A DNA stretch of 55,697 nucleotides from Candidatus Cloacimonetes bacterium HGW-Cloacimonetes-3 (GTDB lineage: Bacteria > Cloacimonadota > Cloacimonadia > Cloacimonadales > Cloacimonadaceae), in assembly GCA_002840645.1 (NCBI GenBank), contig PHBO01000010.1:124470-180166 (forward strand), read 5' to 3'. The first letter of the stretch is position 1, and every line of letters starts with the position of its first letter. The position numbers and the translations under genes were made by a program. This document shows, piece by piece, positions 1-7,344 of the stretch. Below the pieces are notes generated by a model. It was given only the letters and a program-made list of their open reading frames with translations, was not told the DNA's origin and did not search any database.

Positions 1-1
1 T

Positions 2-775
2 GGTATCACGGATGTCACATTCCTGAATTCAGAAGCAGCAATGGCATACATCATCTTCAACCCTGCTAACACTACTCCTCCCGTAGCCAGCCTTGTTCCT
101 CACGGTGGTGCCAAAGTGGCAGCTTGCTTTGCCGCTACTGCCCCTCCGAACAATGATTATCTTATAACCCCGCGTTTGCAACTCGGCACCAACAGTGCTG
201 TTAAGTTCTTTGCCAAGAGCCACACAGCTCAATATGGTTTAGAGCAGTTCCGCGTGGGCGTAAGCACCCTAACAAACCCGAACGTTCCGGGATTCCAATA
301 TATTACCGGAACAACCAGCGTGTTAGCCCCCACAACGTGGACTGAATACGTGTACGACCTCTCTGCCTATGATAATCAGCGCGTGTATATCACTATCCGT
401 TGCGTATCAAATGACGCTTTTATCTTCTTTGTTGATGATTTCAGCGTTCATGGCGTAGGCGGCAGCGTTTCCAGTGACGATCAACTGGTTCCTGTGATTG
501 CCACAGAATTGCAAGGCAACTACCCCAATCCTTTCAATCCTGAAACCACTATTCGTTACAGCCTGAAAGAGAACATTCCCGTTACTCTCGAAGTCTATAA
601 CGTGAAAGGACAGTTGGTGAAAACCCTTGTAAATGAAGCCCCCGGCGTTGGTAACCACAGTGTGGTTTGGAGAGGCACGGACAATAACAACCGTCCCGTC
701 TCCACTGGTGTCTATTTCTTCAAGATGAATGCAGGGAAGTATAGCTCCACCAAGAAAATGATCATGATGAAATAA
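2..775 (+). CDS. Secreted choice-of-anchor/FlgD-tail protein, 5' partial
   Basis: The frame is open to the left edge, so the gene starts upstream; the first ATG visible here (41) is probably internal. The upstream part (to about codon 145) is beta-rich and ends in VDDFSVHG, as in cleaved-adhesin or choice-of-anchor J (MAM-like) domains. The last 90 residues contain the NYPNPFNPETTIRYSL motif, followed by VYNVKGQLVKTL and a C-terminal GVYFFKMNAG segment. This is the FlgD-like Ig fold used as a secretion or sorting tail in FCB-group bacteria. The product is therefore inferred to be exported and surface-attached or released. Its ligand or enzymatic role cannot be told, because the N-terminal domains lie outside the window. 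A strong terminator follows. Confidence 0.8.
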   Translation, partial: GITDVTFLNSEAAMAYIIFNPANTTPPVASLVPHGGAKVAACFAATAPPNNDYLITPRLQLGTNSAVKFFAKSHTAQYGLEQFRVGVSTLTNPNVPGFQYITGTTSVLAPTTWTEYVYDLSAYDNQRVYITIRCVSNDAFIFFVDDFSVHGVGGSVSSDDQLVPVIATELQGNYPNPFNPETTIRYSLKENIPVTLEVYNVKGQLVKTLVNEAPGVGNHSVVWRGTDNNNRPVSTGVYFFKMNAGKYSSTKKMIMMK

Positions 776-814
776 GTTAACAGGTTAATTCGTTAACACG
801 TTAGCTATAAGCAA

Positions 815-845
815 AAGCCCCGAACCTACGTTCGGGGCTTTTTTT
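815..845 (+). terminator. Rho-independent terminator
   Basis: An 11-bp perfect stem (815-825 with 830-840) closes a 4-nt loop and runs into a T tract. It sits 37 nt after the stop of the FlgD-tail gene. Confidence 0.9.
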
Positions 846-852
846 AAATGGT

Positions 853-904
853 CTGTCAAGCTCCGGCTTGACAGAGAAAATTGTGTCAATCCGAAGCTTG
901 ACAC
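853..904. repeat. Two short palindromes sharing TGTCAA/TTGACA
   Basis: Positions 853-874 form a 9-bp stem with a 4-nt loop. Positions 883-904 form a 7-bp stem around an 8-nt centre. Both have TGTCAA and TTGACA arms. They lie between a terminator and the convergent end of fhs and may be repeat remnants. Confidence 0.5.
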
Positions 905-964
905 CCCGTTAACACATTCCTCTTTATCTCTTTTACTCTGTGTTAATCATCTTTTTTGTATAGC

Positions 965-2635
965 TTAGAACAAGCCACTGATATTACCATCGGATTCCAC
1001 ATCTATCACTTCGGCAGAAGGGTGCTTCGGCAATCCCGGCATACGCATAATCTCACCTGTTATGGGAATCAGGAAACCTGCACCGCTGGCGATTATCACC
1101 TCCCGCACAGTTACCAGGAAATCCTTTGGGCGTCCAATCAGATCAGGATTATCAGACAGTGACTTCTGTGTCTTAGCAATACAAATGGGCAATTTATCGA
1201 AGCCGTATTTATTAATCTTCTTTATATCCGCTTTGGCGTCGGCAGTATAATCCACCTTCTGCGCACCGTATATCTCGGAGGCAACCTTGAATATCTTGTC
1301 TTCCACAGGGCTTTTCCAGTCGTACAACCCGCGATAGTTGCACATATCCTTATCCACCATGCCGATAACCTTCTGTGCAAGCTCCAGTCCGCCTGCTCCG
1401 CCTTGCGTGTGATACTCCACCACGCTGGCTTCAAAGCCGCTGGCATGCACGAAATCCACCACTATCTGCAGCTCTTCATCGGTATCACTGGGGAAGCGGT
1501 TTACTGCCACAATGCTCTTCATTCCGAACTTATGTATATTCTCCAGATGCTTGGCAAGGTTTACCAAGCCTTCGGTTACAGCCTTGGGATTAGGTACATT
1601 AAGCTCTTTCAGCTTTGCCCCGCCATGATACTTTATCGCTCGCACAGTTGCCACCAGAACCACTGCATCCGTGCAGAACCCTCCATATTTACACACCAGA
1701 TCAAAGAACTTCTCTGCCCCCAGATCGAAGCCAAAACCAGCTTCTGTAACCACATAATCACTTAACCTAAGCGCAGTCTTAGTCGCCAGAATGCTATTCG
1801 CACCCTGCGCTATATTCGCAAAGGGACCCCCATGCACGAAAGCAGGCGTATTCTCCGTGGTCTGTACGATGTTTGGCTTCAGCGCATCCTTCAGCAATAC
1901 TGCGATAGCTCCTTCATAGCCAAGCTGCTTAACGTTTACAGGCTCTCCCGAATATGTGAAACCCACGGTTATCTTCCCAATCCGTTCTTTCAGCTCGTCC
2001 ATGTTATTGGAAAGGCACAGGATAGCCATGATCTCGCTGGCGGGCGTTATATCAAATCCATCCTCCCGCGGAAACCCTTGCTTACTGCCTCCCAGCCCGA
2101 TCACTATATGCCGCAGCATCCGGTCATTCACATCCACCACCCGTTTCCAGGTAAGGCGTCTGGGGTCTATATTCAGCGCATTATCAAAGTATATATGGTT
2201 ATCCAGCAAGGCTGCAAGGGTGTTATTCGCTACGGTGACAGCGTGAAAATCCCCTGTGAAGTGAAGGTTAATATCTTCCATTGGCAGCACCTGGGAATAG
2301 CCCCCTCCTGCCGCACCGCCTTTGATGCCGAACACAGGACCCAACGACGGCTCTCTGATGGCAACGATACTCTTCTTATTCAGGCGGTTCAAGGCTTGGG
2401 ACAGCCCGATGGACACCGTAGTCTTGCCTTCTCCCGCGGGGGTTGGCGTGATGGCGGAGACAAGGATCAGCTTACCATGTGGCTTATTTTCATAGCGGCT
2501 CATAGTGGAATATCGTATCTTAGCCTTAAACTCTCCATAGTGATCCAGATCACCCGGTTTTAAGCCTATTTGTGCCGCTATTTCGTCGATGTGAAGCATC
2601 TTTGTGCCCTTGGCAATGTCCGAATCATTAAGCAT
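965..2635 (-). CDS. fhs: Formate--tetrahydrofolate ligase
   Basis: This enzyme joins formate to tetrahydrofolate using ATP, giving 10-formyl-THF in the cytosol. It feeds purine synthesis and one-carbon metabolism, or runs in reverse during amino-acid fermentation. The 556-residue length matches the family. The nucleotide-binding motif TPTPAGEGKTT is at residues 63-73, followed by the conserved EPSLGPVFGIKGGAAGGG stretch near residue 95 and the VTEAGFGFDLGAEKF motif. A GGGAGG ribosome binding site at 2640-2645 supports the start. The gene stands alone on the minus strand, facing the upstream FlgD-tail gene. Together with gcvH at the other end of the window it indicates active folate-linked C1 metabolism. 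Confidence 0.97.
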   Translation of the reverse strand: MLNDSDIAKGTKMLHIDEIAAQIGLKPGDLDHYGEFKAKIRYSTMSRYENKPHGKLILVSAITPTPAGEGKTTVSIGLSQALNRLNKKSIVAIREPSLGPVFGIKGGAAGGGYSQVLPMEDINLHFTGDFHAVTVANNTLAALLDNHIYFDNALNIDPRRLTWKRVVDVNDRMLRHIVIGLGGSKQGFPREDGFDITPASEIMAILCLSNNMDELKERIGKITVGFTYSGEPVNVKQLGYEGAIAVLLKDALKPNIVQTTENTPAFVHGGPFANIAQGANSILATKTALRLSDYVVTEAGFGFDLGAEKFFDLVCKYGGFCTDAVVLVATVRAIKYHGGAKLKELNVPNPKAVTEGLVNLAKHLENIHKFGMKSIVAVNRFPSDTDEELQIVVDFVHASGFEASVVEYHTQGGAGGLELAQKVIGMVDKDMCNYRGLYDWKSPVEDKIFKVASEIYGAQKVDYTADAKADIKKINKYGFDKLPICIAKTQKSLSDNPDLIGRPKDFLVTVREVIIASGAGFLIPITGEIMRMPGLPKHPSAEVIDVESDGNISGLF

Positions 2636-2736
2636 AATTCCTCCCGGTATTAAGTACTTGATACTATTAAACTAAGCTAAACAAGAACTTTGGCAAGGAG
2701 GGAATGTAGGATTACTGCATGCTTATAGTAATTGCA

Positions 2737-3345
2737 TTATTTTCCGAACCTATACCCCAGAGATATATTACATTGCCGGGTTTGGTATTTGTAATCCTCA
2801 CCTTTTTCCCAAATGTTGTTATGAAGTTCATCATACCTCATAGTAAAGCCATTCACCCTGTATAACATGTTAAGCGTGAAATCCTGATAGTTCAAGCCAA
2901 AGCCCACTCCGGAAAATAAGCCCCCTTCCACACTATATCGTTCATCCTCATCGAGATTACTGAATTCTAACTTCGGAAAGCTATACCCAAACTGCACAAT
3001 AAGTTCCGGAGATATCTTTGTTGTGGTGGGAAAGCTGTACAATAGTATCCCATAGAGAGGAATGTAAGTCTGTTCCCGAAGGTTACTTGTCCAGCTTCCG
3101 GGAAGCTCCTTATTCACTCTTGGAAACTGGTAATCCACTCCAATTCCGTAGGTTACTGCATATTGTCTGTTCTCTACCTGCACAGATACCGTCGGTGCTG
3201 TATAGTTTTGCATTCCCACTATCAGAGCTTCATTAAAGCCTATCATTTCTCCTGCAGCATCCAAACCAACCGCTACACGGTAATTTACCGCTCCCAGCCC
3301 GCTGCATAAAGCAATCAGCAACAGAACTCCTAACAGATGTTTCAT
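2737..3345 (-). CDS. Outer-membrane beta-barrel-like protein, unknown function
   Basis: This 202-residue protein has a clear Sec signal peptide (MKHLLGVLLLIALCSGLGA), probably cleaved at about residue 19. The rest alternates polar and hydrophobic residues in short strands rich in Gly, Tyr and Phe, and the chain ends with SLGYRFGK. The near-terminal aromatic is typical of outer-membrane barrels. I recognise no specific family. GGAGA lies 5-9 nt upstream of the ATG. It belongs to a minus-strand run of envelope genes (2737-5474), but the gaps do not prove one transcript. The barrel fold is inferred from pattern only. Confidence 0.75.
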   Translation of the reverse strand: MKHLLGVLLLIALCSGLGAVNYRVAVGLDAAGEMIGFNEALIVGMQNYTAPTVSVQVENRQYAVTYGIGVDYQFPRVNKELPGSWTSNLREQTYIPLYGILLYSFPTTTKISPELIVQFGYSFPKLEFSNLDEDERYSVEGGLFSGVGFGLNYQDFTLNMLYRVNGFTMRYDELHNNIWEKGEDYKYQTRQCNISLGYRFGK

Positions 3346-3441
3346 CAGTCTCTCCTTTTTATTGGTTTATATTCATTCACATGTATATCACACTTCGCCC
3401 ATGTTTCACTTTTCCACCCTTCCACTTTTCAACTCCCCACT

Positions 3442-3888
3442 TTACATCCCATTATCCAGCCTCACATAATCCTTCACTTCCTCCAGCAGCCCCGCTTCCA
3501 CCGCTCTTTTAATACTTATGCACGGCAGATCGAGAGTATAAATTTCTTCTTTGGTCAGCGTAGCAAGGTCTATCTCCGGCACCGCAGCGGCAAGCGCATA
3601 CATCAGATGCAGATAGCAATTGCTCCACGTCCAGATCTTCACTCCGCGGTTTTTGCCGGCAGTGGCGTAGAGGTAAGCATAAGTGCGGCAGTCATATTTG
3701 TAAGCATCCGACACCTTTATCCGGAACAGGTTCTGCGCCACGCTTCCCATCTTGTGGTTATTGTCCGTTAGGGTGGGATAAGTATATTTTCTGGCATACA
3801 TCTTATCTGCCAGGCGATTGTAGCAATACACCAGCTCCCCCGTTTTACCAGTGAGCGACGGCATCCCGAAATTCATTTTAACCTTCAT
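3442..3888 (-). CDS. Small hypothetical protein, paralogue of the 6100-6576 product
   Basis: This 148-residue protein has no signal peptide and no membrane segment. AGGAGG is well placed before the start. The N-terminal half shares a pattern with the product of 6100-6576: a TGKTGELVYCYN / SGKLGEMVFYNH segment, then a run of residues ending in YPTL, then a two-residue Asn-rich step and HKM / HLKM. About 15 residues later both have a D..TYA.Y segment. The C-terminal halves share a Trp-containing helix and an L.cl..ID.P..CI-type segment. The two genes are therefore paralogues, 2.2 kb apart in opposite orientations. The family is unknown to me and no function is proposed. Confidence 0.75.
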   Translation of the reverse strand: MKVKMNFGMPSLTGKTGELVYCYNRLADKMYARKYTYPTLTDNNHKMGSVAQNLFRIKVSDAYKYDCRTYAYLYATAGKNRGVKIWTWSNCYLHLMYALAAAVPEIDLATLTKEEIYTLDLPCISIKRAVEAGLLEEVKDYVRLDNGM

Positions 3889-3912
3889 GATATCCTCCTG
3901 AATTGTATCCTT

Positions 3913-5058
3913 TTATCGCTTTACAAACAGCTTGTTAATCTCTTTGCCAATGCTCAGAAAGTCCAGATTCACATTTATATCCTCGGCTTTTTGCGGTCCG
4001 TTCATCAATACTCCTCCCGGGTATTCGGCATAATTCCAGGATAGCGAAACAATGTCTTTGTAGTGCAGGTCAATTCCATATCCGAAGGTATTGCCCACGA
4101 TTTCGCCCTCATAATCTTCATATCTGCCCTTGCGGATGAAAAAAGTATCCATCAAGCCCCATTCAGCCCCGTAACCCTTGCTCTTGTCTCCCGACTCATT
4201 AGCCGTAGAGCTTAAATAGCGAAAGGAGACCAGATTATCAAAATAGATCAGCTTAGGATCAATTATATCCCCTAACACCTTCTCCCCGGAGAGATTAACC
4301 CCAACAGCATAGCCGAAGTTTTTACACTCCCAGAGCGGATCTTCAAGCCCGTCTCCAAAGCCGGCTTTGCCATTAAAAACGTTGTTATGTGTGTACGCTC
4401 CAACTGCTTCTACGCCCACACCGCTTATATCTTCCCAGCTAAATCTGGCTGCGGTACCCACGTCCCAGCAGCTTCCTTCACCCACACCCACAGCACTACC
4501 CGCTGGATAAAGATAGCTTGTTATGTCTTTGTATGTTATCCCGCATGCCAACATCAGATGCTCTTTCACAAAGGAGGATGATATGTAATCATCTCCCAAC
4601 TTCACGGCATCGCAGGCAAAACCATAAACTCCAGCAGTGTCATAGCTGTGAAATTCTCCCACTACATTCCAGTGATCATCATAAAGCGGCGCTATTCCAG
4701 CATCTAAATATTGCCCGCTAAGCTCACTTAACCTATAGGATGGCAAGGTGATGGACATTCCTTTGTAGCCAATATTCACCAGAGAGGCGTTATATTTCAA
4801 GCCAAAACCCGTGTCCTTCAGCCAATCTTTTTCGCTAAAACCCCAGCTAACCCCTTCCCGGTATGCTCCCACCGCGGGATTAGCATACGTGGTTAACGCA
4901 CTCTTATGCCAGATATTTACGTTGCCCACAGCTCTCCCACCAATGGCAAGATTAATGCATGATGGCTCATATGATATAAAAAGACAACTTCCCTGGCTTA
5001 CCCCGTATATTGGGACAAGCATCAGCAGCATTAATAGCATTGTTAGCCATAGCTTCAT
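3913..5058 (-). CDS. Probable outer-membrane protein, PorV/PorQ-like
   Basis: This 381-residue protein has a long hydrophobic signal peptide (MKLWLTMLLMLLMLVPIYG). The mature N-terminus reads YEPSCINLAIGGRAVG followed by ALTTYANPAVGA. This resembles the start of FadL-like barrels of the PorV/PorQ type, where a short helix is followed by a Gly-rich stretch and an NPA motif. The remainder is Gly/Tyr/Trp-rich alternating strand sequence. GAGGAACAG precedes the start. In FCB bacteria such proteins act as outer-membrane anchors or shuttles for exported proteins, which would fit the FlgD-tail protein at the window start, but that link is inference. The family assignment is tentative. Confidence 0.7.
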   Translation of the reverse strand: MKLWLTMLLMLLMLVPIYGVSQGSCLFISYEPSCINLAIGGRAVGNVNIWHKSALTTYANPAVGAYREGVSWGFSEKDWLKDTGFGLKYNASLVNIGYKGMSITLPSYRLSELSGQYLDAGIAPLYDDHWNVVGEFHSYDTAGVYGFACDAVKLGDDYISSSFVKEHLMLACGITYKDITSYLYPAGSAVGVGEGSCWDVGTAARFSWEDISGVGVEAVGAYTHNNVFNGKAGFGDGLEDPLWECKNFGYAVGVNLSGEKVLGDIIDPKLIYFDNLVSFRYLSSTANESGDKSKGYGAEWGLMDTFFIRKGRYEDYEGEIVGNTFGYGIDLHYKDIVSLSWNYAEYPGGVLMNGPQKAEDINVNLDFLSIGKEINKLFVKR

Positions 5059-5096
5059 AATCTGTTCCTCACAATATTTAGTCTAATTTGAAATAA

Positions 5097-5474
5097 CTAT
5101 TTGCTCGCCTCTTTCTCTATCTCGCTTTTAAAACTACGCACACAGTGGCAGAAGCCGTGAAAGATGGCACAAACTCCCCCACCCATGCAAAACATCCCCC
5201 AGAACAACGGCTTTCCCAGGATACCCATCAAAGTAGGCTGACTAACCGGTAACAGATATAAACCCCAGGTAATTAGATATGCGCCCACCACAATGCAGCT
5301 ATGCCCCAGAATGATCATCGCTCTGCGCCCGCCTGTCCAGCCCGTGTATATAAGTGCCAGCCCGATGATACCCGAAGGACTGATAACCGATGCCTTGAAC
5401 ATGAACATCAGACACAAGATTACCAGACCTAAGCCCAGAGCAATGGTGATGTAACTGCGTTTGTGTTTTGCCAT
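5097..5474 (-). CDS. Small integral membrane protein, unknown function
   Basis: The 125-residue product has three or four hydrophobic segments (residues about 8-27, 34-52, 57-78 and 90-112) and short polar ends. It is probably an inner-membrane protein. I chose the ATG at 5474 because AAAGGAGAGG lies directly before it. A longer frame would start at 5495 but has no ribosome binding site. A late segment contains several Cys and His residues (GVCAIFHGFCHCV), which might bind a metal or haem, but no known motif is complete. It is the first gene of the minus-strand envelope run. Confidence 0.65.
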   Translation of the reverse strand: MAKHKRSYITIALGLGLVILCLMFMFKASVISPSGIIGLALIYTGWTGGRRAMIILGHSCIVVGAYLITWGLYLLPVSQPTLMGILGKPLFWGMFCMGGGVCAIFHGFCHCVRSFKSEIEKEASK

Positions 5475-5693
5475 TTCCTCTCCTTTGTTACTCATTTCGT
5501 TAGAACTTACCGCATTGTGGAAAGCACCTCGAAATCACTACGCACCAATGTGTTTACCTTTGATTTTGTGTCAATAATTTATTTACACTGTCTTTACCGA
5601 CATGCGGATAATTATGCAGTTTTCCTTGGATAATAATGCCGTTTTCTTAGGCTGCTCCTGCTTTTTTCCCCTTTTTTCCCCGATGCTCCATTT

Positions 5694-5834
5694 AAGCTCC
5701 ATCTCTGTTACACGCAGAAATTCGCAGATCACACAGATGAGACCCTGCCGCGACCCTGCCACAATGCGGCAGGGTCGCGGCAGTATTGTGGCAGTATGGT
5801 ATCCGATTTTCTGCGTGTAACAGAGATGGAGCTT
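5694..5834. repeat. Nested palindrome with perfect 27-bp outer arms
   Basis: The outer arms 5694-5720 and 5808-5834 are perfect 27-bp inverted repeats. Inside them, 5745-5760 and 5768-5783 form a second, perfect 16-bp stem with a 7-nt loop. The inner left arm holds two copies of GACCCTGCC spaced 11 bp apart. No protein-coding frame is evident inside. It could be a small non-autonomous mobile element or a strong bidirectional structure. Confidence 0.85.
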
Positions 5835-5981
5835 ATAGGGGAATGAGAGTGGATTTAAGTGAGAATTAAGTGAGAATTAATGTTGACAAGAAATATGTTA
5901 TCGCTTAGCTTGTGATGTATTATGTGGGATTGCAAGGGTGTAAGATGCTTGCGTAGAAATGCGTAATGTATTGGTGTTAAA

Positions 5982-6008
5982 GGGGCTGGATTCCCGCCTC
6001 CGCGGGAA
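5982..6008. repeat. REP family A copy 1
   Basis: GGGGCTGGA is followed by a 7-bp stem (TTCCCGC / GCGGGAA) around CTCC. The same core recurs at 38717-38747 and, on the same strand, inside polA at 25906-25936. Confidence 0.75.
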
Positions 6009-6070
6009 AGACAAAGAGAGAGCACGGGAAAGACAAGGAGAGAGTACGGGAAAGACAAAGAGAGAAAGTG
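6004..6070. repeat. Three 22-bp tandem units
   Basis: Units begin at 6004, 6026 and 6048, each starting GGGAAAGACAA. They continue directly from the right arm of the preceding REP hairpin, so the array seems to have grown from the REP end. It ends about 30 bp before the ATG at 6100. Confidence 0.85.
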
Positions 6071-6099
6071 GAAAATATAATGCAGCGAGGTGAGATAAT

Positions 6100-6576
6100 A
6101 TGAGAGTAACGTTTATAAACGGGGTGAAGGCATATTCCGGTAAGTTGGGTGAGATGGTGTTTTATAATCATTATAACTACTTGTTGTGCCAGGTGCGGCA
6201 ATTCACTTACCCCACGCTGGGGGAGAATCATCTGAAGATGAAGGATATCTTCCTGCATCTGAATGAGTTGTATCTGGAGGCAAATGCGGATTTCCGGGAT
6301 GATTTGAAAACATACGCTCTGTATAACTCCAGGGAAAATGTGTCCCGCATCCCGTCTCTAAGGCATAAAATGCCGAATGCCAAGACCTTGTTTACCCAGT
6401 GCATGTGGAAATGGGCGAAGGAACACCCCGAAAGCGTAGATCTGAAGACGGTTACGCTTACCGATATGCTTGCGATAGATAGCCCGGTGTGCCGGGTGTG
6501 CACGTGCGTGAATGCGGGGTATATAAAGAAGGTGACAGGTTGGGAGAGATTGGATAAAATAATTTCCACACCGTAG
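6100..6576 (+). CDS. Small hypothetical protein, paralogue of the 3442-3888 product
   Basis: The 158-residue product has no signal peptide or membrane segment. It shares with the 3442-3888 product an N-terminal SGKLGEMVFYNHYN segment, the FTYPTLGENHLKM motif and a following D..TYALY helix. The C-terminal half is richer in Cys, with a CRVCTCVN cluster that the paralogue lacks, so possible metal binding would be specific to this copy. GCGAGGTGAG lies about 10 nt upstream of the ATG as a weak ribosome binding site. The stop codon falls beside a REP element (6571-6600). Function is unknown. Confidence 0.7.
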   Translation: MRVTFINGVKAYSGKLGEMVFYNHYNYLLCQVRQFTYPTLGENHLKMKDIFLHLNELYLEANADFRDDLKTYALYNSRENVSRIPSLRHKMPNAKTLFTQCMWKWAKEHPESVDLKTVTLTDMLAIDSPVCRVCTCVNAGYIKKVTGWERLDKIISTP

Positions 6577-6600
6577 GGGCGTTCGGCGGAACGCCCGGGA
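6571..6600 (-). repeat. REP family B copy 1 (inverted)
   Basis: An 8-bp stem (6577-6584 with 6589-6596) closes a GGCG loop and is preceded by CCGTAG. This is the reverse orientation of the three copies that follow, so copies 1 and 2 form a BIME-like inverted pair around about 50 bp. Confidence 0.85.
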
Positions 6601-6627
6601 TAGGGGATGATGAACTTGGAGGATAAT

Positions 6628-6693
6628 ATGAACAATGTAATATACACAAAGGGCGTTCAGCCGAACGCCCCTACGGGTGGGGGAGGATTATAA
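6628..6693 (+). other. 21-codon ORF duplicating the transposase start
   Basis: ATG at 6628 opens 21 codons that end in a TAA overlapping the transposase ATG (TAATG). AACAATGTAATATACACAAA followed by a REP matches the transposase's own 5' end, GACAATGTGGTGCATGTAAA followed by a REP. The segment looks like a partial duplication of the transposase start. It could serve as a translationally coupled leader peptide, but it may simply be a by-product of REP duplication. Confidence 0.55.
6651..6677 (+). repeat. REP family B copy 2
   Basis: GGGCGTTC-AGCC-GAACGCCC followed by CTACGG. It lies just upstream of the transposase start and inside the 21-codon ORF. Confidence 0.9.
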
Positions 6694-7247
6694 TGGATGA
6701 AAATATAGACAATGTGGTGCATGTAAAGGGCGTTCAGCCGAACGCCCCTACGGTGGTGAGGCGAAAATCTATGCGATTGAAGGGCTATAATTATTCGTGC
6801 CAGGGTGCTTATTTTGTAACGATTTGCACGCATAATAAGTCTCACCTGTTGGGCAAGGTACAAGACAGCGTTATGCATTTGAATGCGATTGGCAGGTTTG
6901 TGGAGGAGGAATGGGGGAGCACCGCGGTTATCAGGCAAGAGATTGAATCGGGCGAGTATGTGATAATGCCTAACCATTTTCATGCGATTGTGTTTATAAA
7001 CAATATTAAGGGCGTTCAACCGAACGCCCCTACGGGGTTGAAACCAAGGTCATTGGGGGCTTTGATATCTGGATTTAAGGCGGCGGTAACGATGAAAATG
7101 CGCTTATCCGGATATGAAGATATTGTGTGGCAGCGCAATTACTACGAGCATATTATACGCAATGAGCAGGACTATAATGCCATTGCAGAATACATTATAC
7201 ACAATCCGGAGAATTGGGCTAAGGATAGCCTGAACCAAACCTCCTGA
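6693..7247 (+). CDS. REP-associated tyrosine transposase (RAYT, IS200/Y1 family)
   Basis: RAYTs are single-strand DNA nucleases with an HUH motif and one catalytic tyrosine; they nick at and mobilise REP hairpins. This 184-residue protein has the MPNHFHAIV motif (HxH) near residue 91 and the late YYEHIIRNEQDYNAIAEYI region carrying the candidate catalytic tyrosine, ending in IIHNPENW. The REP is present in its own coding sequence twice, in frame, each time giving the peptide KGVQPNAPT: once near residue 13 and once near residue 108, between the HUH strand and the next helix. GGGAGG lies about 10 nt before the ATG. The gene is intact and may be functional, and the surrounding REPs are its likely substrate. 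Confidence 0.92.
   Translation: MDENIDNVVHVKGVQPNAPTVVRRKSMRLKGYNYSCQGAYFVTICTHNKSHLLGKVQDSVMHLNAIGRFVEEEWGSTAVIRQEIESGEYVIMPNHFHAIVFINNIKGVQPNAPTGLKPRSLGALISGFKAAVTMKMRLSGYEDIVWQRNYYEHIIRNEQDYNAIAEYIIHNPENWAKDSLNQTS
6728..6753 (+). repeat. REP family B copy 3, inside the RAYT coding sequence
   Basis: GGGCGTTC-AGCC-GAACGCCC-CTACGG, read in frame as KGVQPNAPT near the RAYT N-terminus. Confidence 0.9.
7010..7036 (+). repeat. REP family B copy 4, inside the RAYT coding sequence
   Basis: GGGCGTTC-AACC-GAACGCCC-CTACGG, read in frame as KGVQPNAPT in the middle of the RAYT. The loop differs by one base from copies 2 and 3. Confidence 0.9.
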
Positions 7248-7289
7248 TATATCAAGATTTCCCTTTACTAAAACACTGGTGCTTAAATA

Positions 7290-7317
7290 ATGACAATGGC
7301 AACGAATTGATTATAAC
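7290..7317 (+). promoter_or_regulatory. Possible sigma-70 promoter of the decarboxylase operon
   Basis: ATGACA (7290-7295) and TATAAC (7312-7317) are 16 bp apart, 28 nt before the mmdA start. Assigned from sequence match only. Confidence 0.4.
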
Positions 7318-7344
7318 AAAGATAAGATATAAGGAAGTAAGCAC

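Larger units (their letters stand above)
5475..6099. other. Gene-free, repeat-filled intergenic region
   Basis: I see no gene here. The region contains a nested palindrome (5694-5834), an AAGTGAGAATT direct repeat near 5858-5880, a REP-type hairpin (5982-6008) and three 22-bp tandem units (6004-6070). It separates the minus-strand envelope genes from the plus-strand genes that start at 6100, so promoters for both directions must lie in it, but I could not assign one. Confidence 0.6.

Noticed and set aside
1832-2563. 243-codon plus-strand frame
   Set aside because: It lies wholly opposite fhs, whose motifs are complete; it is a shadow frame.
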